A DNA stretch of 50,754 bases from Brachybacterium epidermidis (lineage in GTDB: Bacteria > Actinomycetota > Actinomycetes > Actinomycetales > Dermabacteraceae). The notes beneath the pieces were generated by a model. It did no database searches, was not told the DNA's origin, and saw only the letters and a list, made by a program, of their open reading frames with translations. The stretch is taken from positions 1-50,754 of the forward strand of contig NZ_JADEYR010000019.1 of NCBI RefSeq assembly GCF_015209585.1, read 5' to 3'. The position numbers and the translations under genes are program-made. Each line of letters starts with the position of its first letter. The first letter of the stretch is position 1. This document shows positions 25,168 through 32,627 of the stretch, piece after piece.

Positions 25168-25467
25168 ATGCCGAAGAAGATCGATCCCCAGCTGCGCGCG
25201 AGGTGCGTGCGGCTCGTCAGGGAGCACCTCCAGGAGTCCCCCACCTTGCCCGCCGCCGTCACCGCAGTGGCTCGCCAGGAAGGCGTCTCGCGCGAGTCCG
25301 TGCGGCGCTGGCTCGCGCAGGCCGAGGTCGCCGACGGGACCCGCCCCGGCATCACGACCGAGGAGGCTGCCGAGGTCAAGCGACTGAAAGCAGAGAACAA
25401 GCGGCTTCGCGAGGACAATGAGATCCTGCGCCGCGCCTCGATTTTCTTCGCGTCAGTACCAGACTGA
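25168..25467 (+). CDS. IS3-family transposase OrfA, truncated by IS110 insertion
   Basis: HTH protein of IS3 elements: 'ARCVRLVREHLQESPTLPAA' with recognition part 'GVSRESVRRWLAQAEV', then a leucine-zipper-like 'EVKRLKAENKRLREDNEILR', ending 'RRASIFFA'. The last residues, SVPD, come from the inserted IS110. After the insert the sequence resumes as 'GELDPRNR' stop, the normal OrfA end. Start ATG at 25168. Confidence 0.88.
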   Translation: MPKKIDPQLRARCVRLVREHLQESPTLPAAVTAVARQEGVSRESVRRWLAQAEVADGTRPGITTEEAAEVKRLKAENKRLREDNEILRRASIFFASVPD

Positions 25468-25469
25468 AG

Positions 25470-25625
25470 GCGTCCCGGCGGGGCTGGCTCCTTTTTTCGC
25501 TGCCCTCGTGGCTTATCCGCGATGTGCCGTCCCGCCGGGGCCCGCGGTGCTGGAGGTAGGCGTGGCCTGATAGGAGCCTGCTGGTTCGACTGCCCCACTG
25601 AGGCGTGCCCGCCCGCGTTCGGCAC
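25470..25625 (+). ncRNA. Candidate IS110 bridge RNA
   Basis: The leader folds into two guide-loop hairpins. Loop 1: stem CCCGGCGGG (25474-25482) with CCCGCCGGG (25531-25539). Its 5' side holds TTTTTTCGC (25492-25500), which matches the insertion target TTTCTTCGC (25443-25451) at 8 of 9 bases; the mismatch would be a G-U pair. CCGCG (25517-25521) on the 3' side is complementary to CGCGG across the target junction. Loop 2: stem GGCGTGGC (25559-25566, one bulged U) with GCCCGCC (25607-25613). Here ATAGGAGC (25570-25577) equals the right end of the element (26778-26785) and ACTGA (25597-25601) is complementary to TCAGT at the left end (25453-25457). Known for the family: bridge RNAs carry just such target and donor loops. 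The exact ends are not determined. Confidence 0.65.
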
Positions 25626-25664
25626 CGCAGCTCGAGCAGAATCCGGCCTGAGGAAGGGACTGTC

Positions 25665-26762
25665 ATGACTGTCATCGGTATCGACGCTCACAAGGACTGG
25701 CACACGCTCGTCGCGGTGGACGAAGTGGGTCGCAGGATCAAGGAACTTACGGTCGAAGCACGTGCCGCCGGTCACCGAAGAATCATGACCTGGCTGGAGG
25801 GCTTCGAAGACGTCACCGTCGCAGTCGAGGATTGCCGACACCTGACTCGTCGACTCGAGGCGGATCTGCTCGAAGCCGGCCATCGAGTCGTGCGCGTGCA
25901 CACCAGGTTGATGGCCGGCATGAGGCGCAGCAGCCGGGAACGCGGGAAATCCGACCCCATTGACGCTGAGGCCGTGGCCCGGGTCGCACTTCGCGAAGAG
26001 GGTTTGCCGACCGCTGAGCTGCCGGGCGCCTCCAGGGACATCAAGCTCCTGTCAGACCATCGCAGGACCCTGGTCGCCCGGCGCACAGCGATGCAGTCCA
26101 AGGCTCGCTGGTTCCTCCACGAAATTGATCCTGAGCTGGAGATTCCCTCTCGTGCTCTGCGCCGATACCACCTCCTGGACGAGCTGATCGAGTACCTGGA
26201 GCCAGTCGAAGGGGCGGTGGCCGAGATCGCTCGGGACCTCCTGGTCGACATTCGAGAGCTCACCGTCAGGATCAACACGCTGGAGTGCCGCCTGAGTCGA
26301 CTGGTGCGCGCCAGCCATCCCTCACTGGTCGCCGTCCCGGGGATGGGAACCTTGGGCGCCGCGATGATCATCGGCGAGACAGCGGGGATCGCCAGGTTTC
26401 GCTCCCGCGATGCCTACGCGAGATTCAACGGCACCGCGCCGATCCCAGTCTGGTCAGGCAACAAGGTCCGCGTTCGCCTCTCGCGCGGAGGGAACCGCAC
26501 GATCAACACCGCCCTGCACATGGCCGCCCTCACCCAGATCCGGATGGGCGCTGAGGGCGCCGCCTACTACGACAAGCTCATCACCGCCGGCAAGACGCGC
26601 AAAGAGGCGCTACGGCTGCTACGACGTCGACTCTCGGACCGCGTCTATGCGGCACAGCGAGCCGACGTGGTCCCCGCCGCCCAGGCGTTCGCAGATCCCG
26701 TTCCTATGGGGTCGTCGACAATGCAGGATCCCGCGTCTTCGGTGATGCTCATGGCCGCCTGA
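25665..26762 (+). CDS. IS110-family transposase (DEDD recombinase)
   Basis: 365 residues. The N-terminal RuvC-like DEDD domain shows 'VIGIDAHKDWHTLVAVDE' (first Asp), 'VAVEDCRHLTRRL' (Glu) and 'KSDPIDAEAVARVAL' (two Asp). The C-terminal transposase_20 domain has 'LVAVPGMGTLGAAMIIGETA' and 'FNGTAPIPVWSGNK', with the catalytic Ser of the 'SG' motif. Intact and of normal length, so probably active. It acts with the leader RNA to recombine DNA. ATG at 25665. Confidence 0.93.
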   Translation: MTVIGIDAHKDWHTLVAVDEVGRRIKELTVEARAAGHRRIMTWLEGFEDVTVAVEDCRHLTRRLEADLLEAGHRVVRVHTRLMAGMRRSSRERGKSDPIDAEAVARVALREEGLPTAELPGASRDIKLLSDHRRTLVARRTAMQSKARWFLHEIDPELEIPSRALRRYHLLDELIEYLEPVEGAVAEIARDLLVDIRELTVRINTLECRLSRLVRASHPSLVAVPGMGTLGAAMIIGETAGIARFRSRDAYARFNGTAPIPVWSGNKVRVRLSRGGNRTINTALHMAALTQIRMGAEGAAYYDKLITAGKTRKEALRLLRRRLSDRVYAAQRADVVPAAQAFADPVPMGSSTMQDPASSVMLMAA

Positions 26763-26835
26763 GTACCTGAACTTGACATAGGAGCATCGGGGAGCTCGAC
26801 CCCCGAAACCGCTGATCTGCGCGTTCATCGACGAG

Positions 26836-27792
26836 ATGCGCACCGAGGGCTATGCAGTCGAGCCGATCCTCCGCGTCCTGCGCCAGCAGGGCCTGAAGAT
26901 CGCTGCACGCACCTACCGGGCCTGGAAGAGCCCGGTCCGTATCGCGGCCCGCACCGTCACAGACGCCCTGGTCGAGGACAAGATCCGCGACCTCGCCTGG
27001 CCCATCACCCCCGCCACCGGGCAGGTCCAGATGACGCCCGAGGGACTCTACGGACGTAGGAAGTGGGTCGCGCGGCTCCGCCGACAGGAAGGCCTGGCCG
27101 GCACCTCCCGCGGGGCGGTGGACCGGGCGATGCGGACCCTCGGTCTTGAGGGCATCCGGCGGGTGAAGAAGGTCCGCACCACGATCCCCGGCCCGGACGG
27201 GAAGCGGGCCGGTGACCTGCTGAATCGCGATTTCACCGCCCCTGCTCCGAACCGGGTCTGGGTCACCGACTTCACCTACGTCCGCACCTGGGCGGGGTTC
27301 GTCTACGTCGCGTTCGTCGTGGACGTCTTCGCCCAGCGAATCGTGGGCTGGCACGCCTCCACCTCGAAGCAGGTCGACCTGGTCATGACCCCGCTGCGCA
27401 TCGCGCTGTGGCAACGCGAGAGGGAAGGAAACCCAGTCTCACCAGGGAACTTGATCCATCACAGCGACGCTGGGTCTCAGTACACCGCCATTCGACTGAC
27501 CGAGCACCTCGCCCTCGAGGGCATCGCCCCGTCGATCGGGACCGTCGGCGATGCCTTGGACAACGCGCTGATGGAGACGGTGAATGGCCTGTTCAAGACC
27601 GAGTGCATCCGCACCACCGTGTTCCACGCCGGCCCTTACCGCACCCTCGCGGACGTCGAGTTCGCGACCGCCGGCTGGGTCGACTGGTACAACAACCGCC
27701 GCCTCCACGGCTCCCTCGGGATGCTCACCCCGATAGAGTTCGAGACGCTGCACAAAGAGGCCCTCACCCGAGAGCCCGCACCCACAAAGTAG
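26836..27792 (+). CDS. IS3-family transposase OrfB (DDE integrase), separated from OrfA
   Basis: rve-type integrase with the DDE triad: Asp in 'VWVTDFTYVRTW', Asp in 'IHHSDAGSQYTA' and Glu in 'DNALMETVNGLFK'. The open frame extends back to the IS110 junction at about 26788 ('RPPKPLICAFIDEM'), as expected because OrfB is normally made by frameshifting from OrfA. The insertion upstream blocks that, so only the ATG at 26836 could start it. C-terminus ends in the right inverted repeat. Confidence 0.9.
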   Translation: MRTEGYAVEPILRVLRQQGLKIAARTYRAWKSPVRIAARTVTDALVEDKIRDLAWPITPATGQVQMTPEGLYGRRKWVARLRRQEGLAGTSRGAVDRAMRTLGLEGIRRVKKVRTTIPGPDGKRAGDLLNRDFTAPAPNRVWVTDFTYVRTWAGFVYVAFVVDVFAQRIVGWHASTSKQVDLVMTPLRIALWQREREGNPVSPGNLIHHSDAGSQYTAIRLTEHLALEGIAPSIGTVGDALDNALMETVNGLFKTECIRTTVFHAGPYRTLADVEFATAGWVDWYNNRRLHGSLGMLTPIEFETLHKEALTREPAPTK

Positions 27793-27950
27793 CGGCAGAG
27801 AACCTGGGCCGATTCATTCTGGCTACCTCCTTTCAGCGGAGAAGTGATCGACGAAAGTCGCAGGCCAGGACCTTGTCCTACCAGGCGGGAACTGCGTTGA
27901 ATCAGCAGTGCACCACGGTGCATTTCTCACACACCATTCAAGGGGGAATG

Positions 27951-28112
27951 ATGAACGGTTACGACCCCGACGCCGGCTACGACCCCGACAGCGGGTACGA
28001 CCCGGACGGCGGGTACGACCCCGACGCCGGGTACGACCCCGATGGGGGCTACGACCCCGACAGCGGGTACGACCCCGACTCCGGGTACGACCCTGATTCG
28101 GGTTCGTTCTGA
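27951..28112 (+). CDS. 53-residue protein of eight YDPDxG repeats
   Basis: Start MNG, then eight exact hexapeptides YDPD(A/S/G)G, then SF and stop. AGGGGG precedes the ATG at 27951 by 4 bases; a second in-frame ATG at 27948 is too close to that site. The repeats carry 16 Asp and no basic residue, so the peptide is extremely acidic (pI far below 4). It has no signal peptide, Cys or membrane helix. Asp spacing (D-P-D-x-G) recalls calcium-binding DxDxG loops, but no full EF-hand or RTX motif exists. It ends at a hairpin shared with the convergent Mur-ligase gene. I know no family for it; it may be a structural, metal-binding or substrate peptide. Confidence 0.6.
   Translation: MNGYDPDAGYDPDSGYDPDGGYDPDAGYDPDGGYDPDSGYDPDSGYDPDSGSF
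27960..28103 (+). repeat. Eight tandem 18-bp repeats
   Basis: Eight copies of TACGACCC(C/T)GA(C/T) followed by a variable codon and GG(G/C), in frame, encoding YDPDxG. Variation is confined almost entirely to the fifth codon (GCC, AGC, GGC, GGG, TCC, TCG) and third positions, which indicates selection on the protein rather than only slippage. Confidence 0.9.
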
Positions 28113-28128
28113 GCTGCCTGTGCACTGA

Positions 28129-28166
28129 GAGAGCGCGGCGTCCGCATCTGCGGGCGCCGCGCTCTC
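28129..28166 (+). terminator. Shared hairpin terminator between the repeat peptide and the Mur-ligase gene
   Basis: Perfect 12-bp stem GAGAGCGCGGCG (28129-28140) with CGCCGCGCTCTC (28155-28166), loop of 14 bases. It lies between two converging stop codons and can serve both strands. Confidence 0.8.
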
Positions 28167-28170
28167 GCAT

Positions 28171-29346
28171 TCAGCGGGCCGCCATGGCCTGGCGGATGAC
28201 CTCTCGGTCATCATGCGGGATGCGTCCAGTGCCCACCAGCTGCACCGTCTCATCACCCTTGCCTGCCACAAGCACTGTGTCGCCGGGTCGAGCCATCTCC
28301 AGCGCGGCGAGGATCACATCCGTGCGGCGCGGGATCTCGATGCAGTCCGGGCATCCCTTGCGCACCTCGGCCCGTATGCGCTGCGGAGGCTCGCGCCGGG
28401 GGTTGTCGTCGTTCAGCACCACCAGGTCGGCCAGGTGCGCGGCGATCGCTCCCATCTCCTGTCGCTTGCCGCGATCCCTCTCACCGCCCGCGCCGAACAC
28501 GACCAGCACTCGGCCCGGGGTGCGCTCGCGCACTGCGGTCAGCGCAGTGCGCAGGGCTCCGGGATTGTGGGCGGTGTCCACCATGGCGGTGATTCCGTCG
28601 CACTGGGTAATGATCTCGAGTCTGCCCGGCGGCGGGGCCACCTGTTCCAGGCCTGCCACGACCGCTTCGGGTGACCCGCCGGCTGCGATCACGGCGGTGG
28701 CGGCCAGCAGCAGGTTCGTCACTGCGATCGAGTGCACCGTGGGAAGCGTGACCGGGTAGGGGTCCTCGCCCAGATGGAGCTTTCCGCTGAGGTGTCCATC
28801 GGTTTCGTGAGCGTCGGTGAGTCGCACGTGCCCGCCCTCTCCCACTTCCACGACCCGGGCGCCGCGACGCCTCGCGGCCTCGCGCACCATGTCGCCGCGC
28901 ACACAGTCCGTGGCCAGCACGGCTGTCCCGTCGGGACGCAGATGCCTCTCGAACAGTGACAGCTTGGCGGCCCAGTAGCCGTCGACGCCCCCGTGCACGT
29001 CGAGGTGATCCCGTTCCAGGCCCGTGCACACGGCGGTATCCACTTCGACGTGCTCGAACAGGCCGTCCGCCAGGATTCCGACGAAGGCTTCCAGGGAGAT
29101 CGCCTGGGCACCGCGGCGCACCTGGTAGTCGATCAGCTCCGGCAGGTAGGCGGGCGAGCGCCGCACCTTCGCCTCGTGCAGCACACCGTCGACGTCGGTG
29201 ATGCCGGTGGAGTCGTACCCGGCGGCACTCCACCCGGCTGCCCGCATCAGCTGCAAGGTGGCCGTGCCGACGCTGGTCTTCCCGTTGGTGCCGGTGACCG
29301 CGGAGATCAACGGGCGCCCCGCAGGCACGCTGACAGGCTGGATCAT
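28171..29346 (-). CDS. Mur-ligase family protein (MurE-like, without N-terminal domain)
   Basis: 391 residues from the ATG at 29346 (GGGGAG 7 bases upstream). It starts almost directly with the ATP-binding centre 'ISAVTGTNGKTSVGTATLQL', has the middle-domain 'VCTGLERDHLDVHGG' with the carbamylated-Lys-type region 'YWAAKLSLFERHL', and the C-terminal ligase domain with 'MVDTAHNPGALRTAL' and 'VVLNDDNPRREPPQRI'. Ordinary MurE has about 500 residues with an N-terminal UDP-sugar-binding domain, which is absent here, so it may use a non-UDP substrate. The DNPR motif is that of meso-diaminopimelate-type MurE, but substrate assignment is not justified. It lies downstream of the HtrA-type gene on the same strand. 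Confidence 0.85.
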   Translation of the reverse strand: MIQPVSVPAGRPLISAVTGTNGKTSVGTATLQLMRAAGWSAAGYDSTGITDVDGVLHEAKVRRSPAYLPELIDYQVRRGAQAISLEAFVGILADGLFEHVEVDTAVCTGLERDHLDVHGGVDGYWAAKLSLFERHLRPDGTAVLATDCVRGDMVREAARRRGARVVEVGEGGHVRLTDAHETDGHLSGKLHLGEDPYPVTLPTVHSIAVTNLLLAATAVIAAGGSPEAVVAGLEQVAPPPGRLEIITQCDGITAMVDTAHNPGALRTALTAVRERTPGRVLVVFGAGGERDRGKRQEMGAIAAHLADLVVLNDDNPRREPPQRIRAEVRKGCPDCIEIPRRTDVILAALEMARPGDTVLVAGKGDETVQLVGTGRIPHDDREVIRQAMAAR

Positions 29347-29528
29347 GGTGCTACTCCCCCGAGCAGGCTGCCCCCCACGGGCCGCGACTGCCTCCATCAC
29401 AGCACGGGCACCGGATCATCGGCGTCCTCCCCTCGGCGATTACCGGAGCGTAAACCCGAGCGAGCACGACACGACGGGTGACCGTGCATCGTCAGCTCCG
29501 CCGCCGAGTCACCCGCGACGCCCACTGC

Positions 29529-30665
29529 TCAGGGCCGCGCGGCGAGGGTGACGGTGACCTCCTGGGCCTCACCGTCGCGGACGATGTCGAGGGTGACCTC
29601 GGTGCCCACCGGCCGTTCACGGATCTGCGCGATCAGCGAGAGGGCGGAGTCCACGGCCTCGTCGTCGATCGCGAGGATGCCATCGCCCTCCTGCAGGCCG
29701 GCCTGCGCTGCGGGGCCGTCGGGTGCCACGTTCGCGACACCTGCGGCCCACCGCTGGGCCCCGTCGACCTCGACGATCACGTCGCCCACACCCACGCCCA
29801 GGTAGGCGTGCTGGACGGTGCCGGTCTCCAGGATCTGGTCAACCACGGACCGCATCTGCCGTGAGGTGATCGCGAAGCCGATGCCGATGTTGCCGGATTC
29901 GGGGCCGAGTGCGGCGATCGAGGAGTTGATGCCCACCAGCTGGCCGTTCGCGTCGACCAGGGCGCCCCCGGAGTTGCCGGGGTTGATCGCGGCGCTGGTC
30001 TGGATGGCGTTGGTGACCACGGGCTCCTGCGCCCCCGACGCCGACGGTTCAGCGCTGCCAGCCGTCACGGGACGATCCAGCGCGCTGACGATGCCGGTCG
30101 TGACCGTGCCGGACAGTCCCAGCGGGTTGCCCACGGCCATCACGGGTTCGCCGACCACCAATTCGTCGGAATCGGCGACCTCGATCGGGGTCAGGTCTGC
30201 GGGAGCATCGGCGATCTCCAGGACCGCGAGGTCGCTGGCCTGATCGCTGCCCAGCACGGACGCCTCGAAGACCCGCTCGTCAGCGAGCGTCACCAGGATC
30301 TGCCCACCCTCGGTGGCCCCGGCGATGACGTGGTGGTTGGTGACCACGTGGCCCTGCTCGTCGATGATCACGCCGGATCCGGCGCCACCGCCCTGCGAGG
30401 TGCGCACCGAGATCGAGACCACGCTCGGTGCGACCTGCGCTGCCGTGGCAGACCAGTCCCCGCCCGCCGATGCCGCGACGGCAGCCGGCTCAGAGGCCGG
30501 TTCGGAAGCGGAGGAGGCAGGCGATGCGTCCGGGGCAGCGGGACCGGTGTCCGCGCCTGTGCACCCCGCCAATGCCAGGGCCACACAGGATGCCAGGACC
30601 ACTGGTGCAGCGGTGCCTCTCACCCGTCGGATCGTCCTGATCGTGCTCGGCCGCGTGATCCTCAT
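29529..30665 (-). CDS. HtrA/DegP-type serine protease lipoprotein with PDZ domain
   Basis: 378 residues from the ATG at 30665. The lipobox 'VALALAGC' anchors it outside the membrane, followed by an Ala/Ser/Glu/Pro linker. The trypsin-like domain has the full triad: His in 'VVTNHHVIAG', Asp in 'DQASDLAVLEIA' and Ser in 'INPGNSGGALVDANG'. A PDZ domain (about 290-375, 'YLGVGVGDVIVEVDG' to 'GDGILAIDDEAVDSA') follows. It would degrade or process misfolded or specific proteins at the cell surface. The upstream space of 184 bases (30666-30849) shows no gene. Confidence 0.92.
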   Translation of the reverse strand: MRITRPSTIRTIRRVRGTAAPVVLASCVALALAGCTGADTGPAAPDASPASSASEPASEPAAVAASAGGDWSATAAQVAPSVVSISVRTSQGGGAGSGVIIDEQGHVVTNHHVIAGATEGGQILVTLADERVFEASVLGSDQASDLAVLEIADAPADLTPIEVADSDELVVGEPVMAVGNPLGLSGTVTTGIVSALDRPVTAGSAEPSASGAQEPVVTNAIQTSAAINPGNSGGALVDANGQLVGINSSIAALGPESGNIGIGFAITSRQMRSVVDQILETGTVQHAYLGVGVGDVIVEVDGAQRWAAGVANVAPDGPAAQAGLQEGDGILAIDDEAVDSALSLIAQIRERPVGTEVTLDIVRDGEAQEVTVTLAARP

Positions 30666-30849
30666 CCCTGATCTACCCCTATCATGGACAGCGCAGCGGC
30701 GCACGATGCGCCGCGACGGCGAAAGAGGTGGACCGCCGGCGCCTCTTCGCAAGACACCGGCGATCTCCCCCTACGGGAAGCATCCCACCGCATAGTCTCT
30801 GCCAACTGGAAGGGATGCGAAAGACTCCTGGAGGCCGACGGCGAACGGC

Positions 30850-31611
30850 TCAGATCTCCTCGAGTGCCTCCGGGGTCTCCGGCAGGATCTGTCCGCCATC
30901 GACCACGATGCCCTGCCCGGTGATGTACCGGGCGCCGTCCGAGGCGAGGAAGGCGACGGTCGCACCGATGTCCTCCGGCTCACCAAGGTAGCCGGCAGGC
31001 ACGGACCGTGCCATCTGGTCCAGGTACTCCTGCCCCAGCTCCTTCAGCCCCGGGGTCAGGATGTTGCCGGGCAGCACAGCATTGATCGTGATGCCCCTGC
31101 GTGCCAGTTCGATCGCGGCGGAGCGCACGAACCCCATCTGCGCGGCCTTGGTGGCCCCGTAGTGGGACCACGCCGGAAAGCCCGTGAAGTTGCCGGTGAT
31201 CGAACTGGTCACCACGATGCGACCGCGCCCCGATGCCTCCAGTGCGGGGATCGCCGCCTGGACGGCGTGGATGGTGCCCTTGACGTTGATGTCGAAGATC
31301 AGATCGATGTCCTCGTCGGTCATCGCCTCGATGCGGGCCTGCGGGTACACCCCTGCGTTGGAGGCCAGCACGGAGAGTCCTCCGAGCTCGTCGGCCGCTC
31401 GGGCGATCACCTCGTCGCACGCCGCGCGATCACGCACGTCGAGCACGTAGGCGGTGAAGCCGTCCTCCCTTGCCTGGGAGCATTCGTCCTCGGTGAGGCC
31501 GGTGACGATGACCTGGGCGCCATGGTCGCGGAGCTGGCGTGCGATGCCTGCGCCGATGCCGACGGTCCCTCCGGTCACCAGGGCGGTGCGGGAATCAAGC
31601 AGTGCGGTCAC
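30850..31611 (-). CDS. Short-chain dehydrogenase/reductase
   Basis: 253 residues from a GTG at 31611 with GAGGAG upstream. Classical SDR: cofactor motif 'ALVTGGTVGIGAGIAR', 'LASNAGVYPQ', catalytic Ser in 'VVTSSITGNFTGFP', the 'YGATK' Tyr-Lys pair, and the end 'YITGQGIVVDGGQILPET'. It resembles FabG-like or sugar-alcohol dehydrogenases; the substrate cannot be read from sequence. It precedes a gene-poor stretch that opens the metal-resistance region. Confidence 0.9.
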   Translation of the reverse strand: MTALLDSRTALVTGGTVGIGAGIARQLRDHGAQVIVTGLTEDECSQAREDGFTAYVLDVRDRAACDEVIARAADELGGLSVLASNAGVYPQARIEAMTDEDIDLIFDINVKGTIHAVQAAIPALEASGRGRIVVTSSITGNFTGFPAWSHYGATKAAQMGFVRSAAIELARRGITINAVLPGNILTPGLKELGQEYLDQMARSVPAGYLGEPEDIGATVAFLASDGARYITGQGIVVDGGQILPETPEALEEI

Positions 31612-31940
31612 GGAGATCCACTCCTCGGTCGAGATCAGAGTCCTGGCTCGCCGACCGTGGTTCGACGGCCGCTTCCACTGTAGTTCGGTAAGCGGGCACC
31701 GGGCCGGGACGTGCGCGGGGCCCCGGAGCAGGTCAGCGCTGCAGGACGGCTGGCCGGTGCATTGAGGCACCGCCGCGGAGGATCAGCTAGTTCGAATCCT
31801 CAGGCGCTGACGCGCCGGTGTCGCATCAACGCCACCCCGGGAATGCCACCACGCTTAGAGACGCACGCAACCGACTCCTGATCGTGCATCAGTCCCTTTC
31901 AGCGCGAAGAACCGAAACGCGATCTCGGCTCTGACCTGCG

Positions 31941-32090
31941 GTGGGCCCGGAGGGGACCGACCCTCGACCCGCGGATTGAAAGTCCGCCAGAGCACCGGCC
32001 GCAGAGCGTGTACAAGCAGGTCAGAGGGCTCGTACTGCTACCCGAAGCGCGACGGACACCACCGCGTCGCTGTCAGCGTTGCTGTCAAGA
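31941..32090 (+). repeat. tRNA-derived attachment-site-like repeat, copy 1
   Basis: First copy of an imperfect 150-bp direct repeat; the second is at 34990-35140. Its first 49 bases are, on the minus strand, the 3' half of a lysine-type tRNA with a degenerate anticodon loop (CTTTCAA). The last 40 bases include TGTCAGCGTTGCTGTCAA. The middle is diverged, but landmarks keep the same distance. The surrounding stretch 31612-32169 contains no gene that I can support; a tRNA-like T-arm fragment lies at about 31780-31803. Confidence 0.7.
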
Positions 32091-32169
32091 GGTGTTCGAG
32101 ACGGGTCGGCATCTGTTCCTTGGGGACGGTGTCTCCAGAAGCCCTAGTCACACGTGCGCTCGGCTTTCC

Positions 32170-32601
32170 TCAACCTTGGACTGGAATGTCGAGTGGCTCG
32201 CGGGACAGCAAGCTGCCGATGAGCTCCTCGATGCGGGTGCGGATCTCGTCGCGCACCGGGCGGACTTCCGCCACGCCCTTGCCGGCTGGGTCCTCGAGTT
32301 TCCAGTCCTCGTACCGCTTGCCGGTGTAGTAGGGGCAGGCGTCGCCGCATCCCATGGTGATGACCACGTCGGAGGCCTGGACGGATTCGGGGGTGAGGAC
32401 CTTCGGCTTCTGGTGGGAGATCTCGATGCCGACCTCCGCCATGGCCTCCACCGCTGCGGGGTTGATCGAGTCGGCGGGCGCAGACCCGGCGGAGCGGACC
32501 TCGATGCGGTCCCCGGCGAGCTCCCTCAGCCACCCGGCTGCCATCTGGGATCGACCGGCGTTGTGGACACAGACGAACAAGACGCTGGGGCGAGCGGGCA
32601 T
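32170..32601 (-). CDS. arsC: Arsenate reductase ArsC (low-molecular-weight phosphatase type)
   Basis: 143 residues from the ATG at 32601. Active-site loop 'LFVCVHNAGRSQMA' has the CX5R motif; 'VITMGCGDACPYYTGKRYED' contains the later Cys pair and 'DPAGKGVAEVRPVRDEI' the Asp-Pro acid loop, as in thioredoxin/mycothiol-coupled arsenate reductases. It reduces As(V) to As(III) for export. It follows arsR by 26 bases on the same strand, an arsR-arsC operon divergent from acr3. Confidence 0.93.
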   Translation of the reverse strand: MPARPSVLFVCVHNAGRSQMAAGWLRELAGDRIEVRSAGSAPADSINPAAVEAMAEVGIEISHQKPKVLTPESVQASDVVITMGCGDACPYYTGKRYEDWKLEDPAGKGVAEVRPVRDEIRTRIEELIGSLLSREPLDIPVQG

Positions 32602-32627
32602 GGGAGCCTCCCGACCGGGGGTGAGGT

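Larger units (their letters stand above)
25453..26788 (+). mobile_element. IS110-family insertion sequence inside the IS3
   Basis: About 1.34 kb with a 212-base leader, a DEDD transposase gene and only 26 bases after it: the IS110 (not IS1111) layout. The ends are set by the resumption of IS3 orfA sequence on both sides and are uncertain by one or two bases; CG occurs at both junctions (25451-25452, 26788-26789) and may be the recombination core. No terminal inverted repeats or longer target duplication are seen, as expected for this family. Confidence 0.85.
25114..27816 (+). mobile_element. IS3-family insertion sequence, interrupted by an IS110-family element
   Basis: Terminal inverted repeats of 26 bp match at 23 positions: left 25114-25139 (TGAATCGGCCCAGGTT...) and right 27791-27816. 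A 3-bp target duplication TTC flanks them (25111-25113, 27817-27819). Inside are orfA (25168-), the inserted IS110 element (about 25453-26788) and orfB (-27792). Without the insert the IS3 would be about 1.37 kb, the usual size. The orfA/orfB frameshift region is cut by the insert, so the IS3 is presumably immobile. Confidence 0.9.

Noticed and set aside
25440-26800. IS110 guide match to the right-hand target side beyond the junction
   Set aside because: Beyond CGCGG I found no longer complementarity to the right target GGGAGCTC in loop 1, so only the left guide and the junction pairing are claimed.
27960-28103. Tandem repeats considered as a CRISPR array
   Set aside because: The units are 18 bases, contiguous, without spacers, and keep one reading frame; no cas genes are near.
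31780-31803. A tRNA-like element: GAGGAT and ATCCTC arms around a GTTCGAAT loop
   Set aside because: The T-arm is not accompanied by acceptor, D or anticodon arms. It may be a tRNA scrap, but nothing more can be shown.
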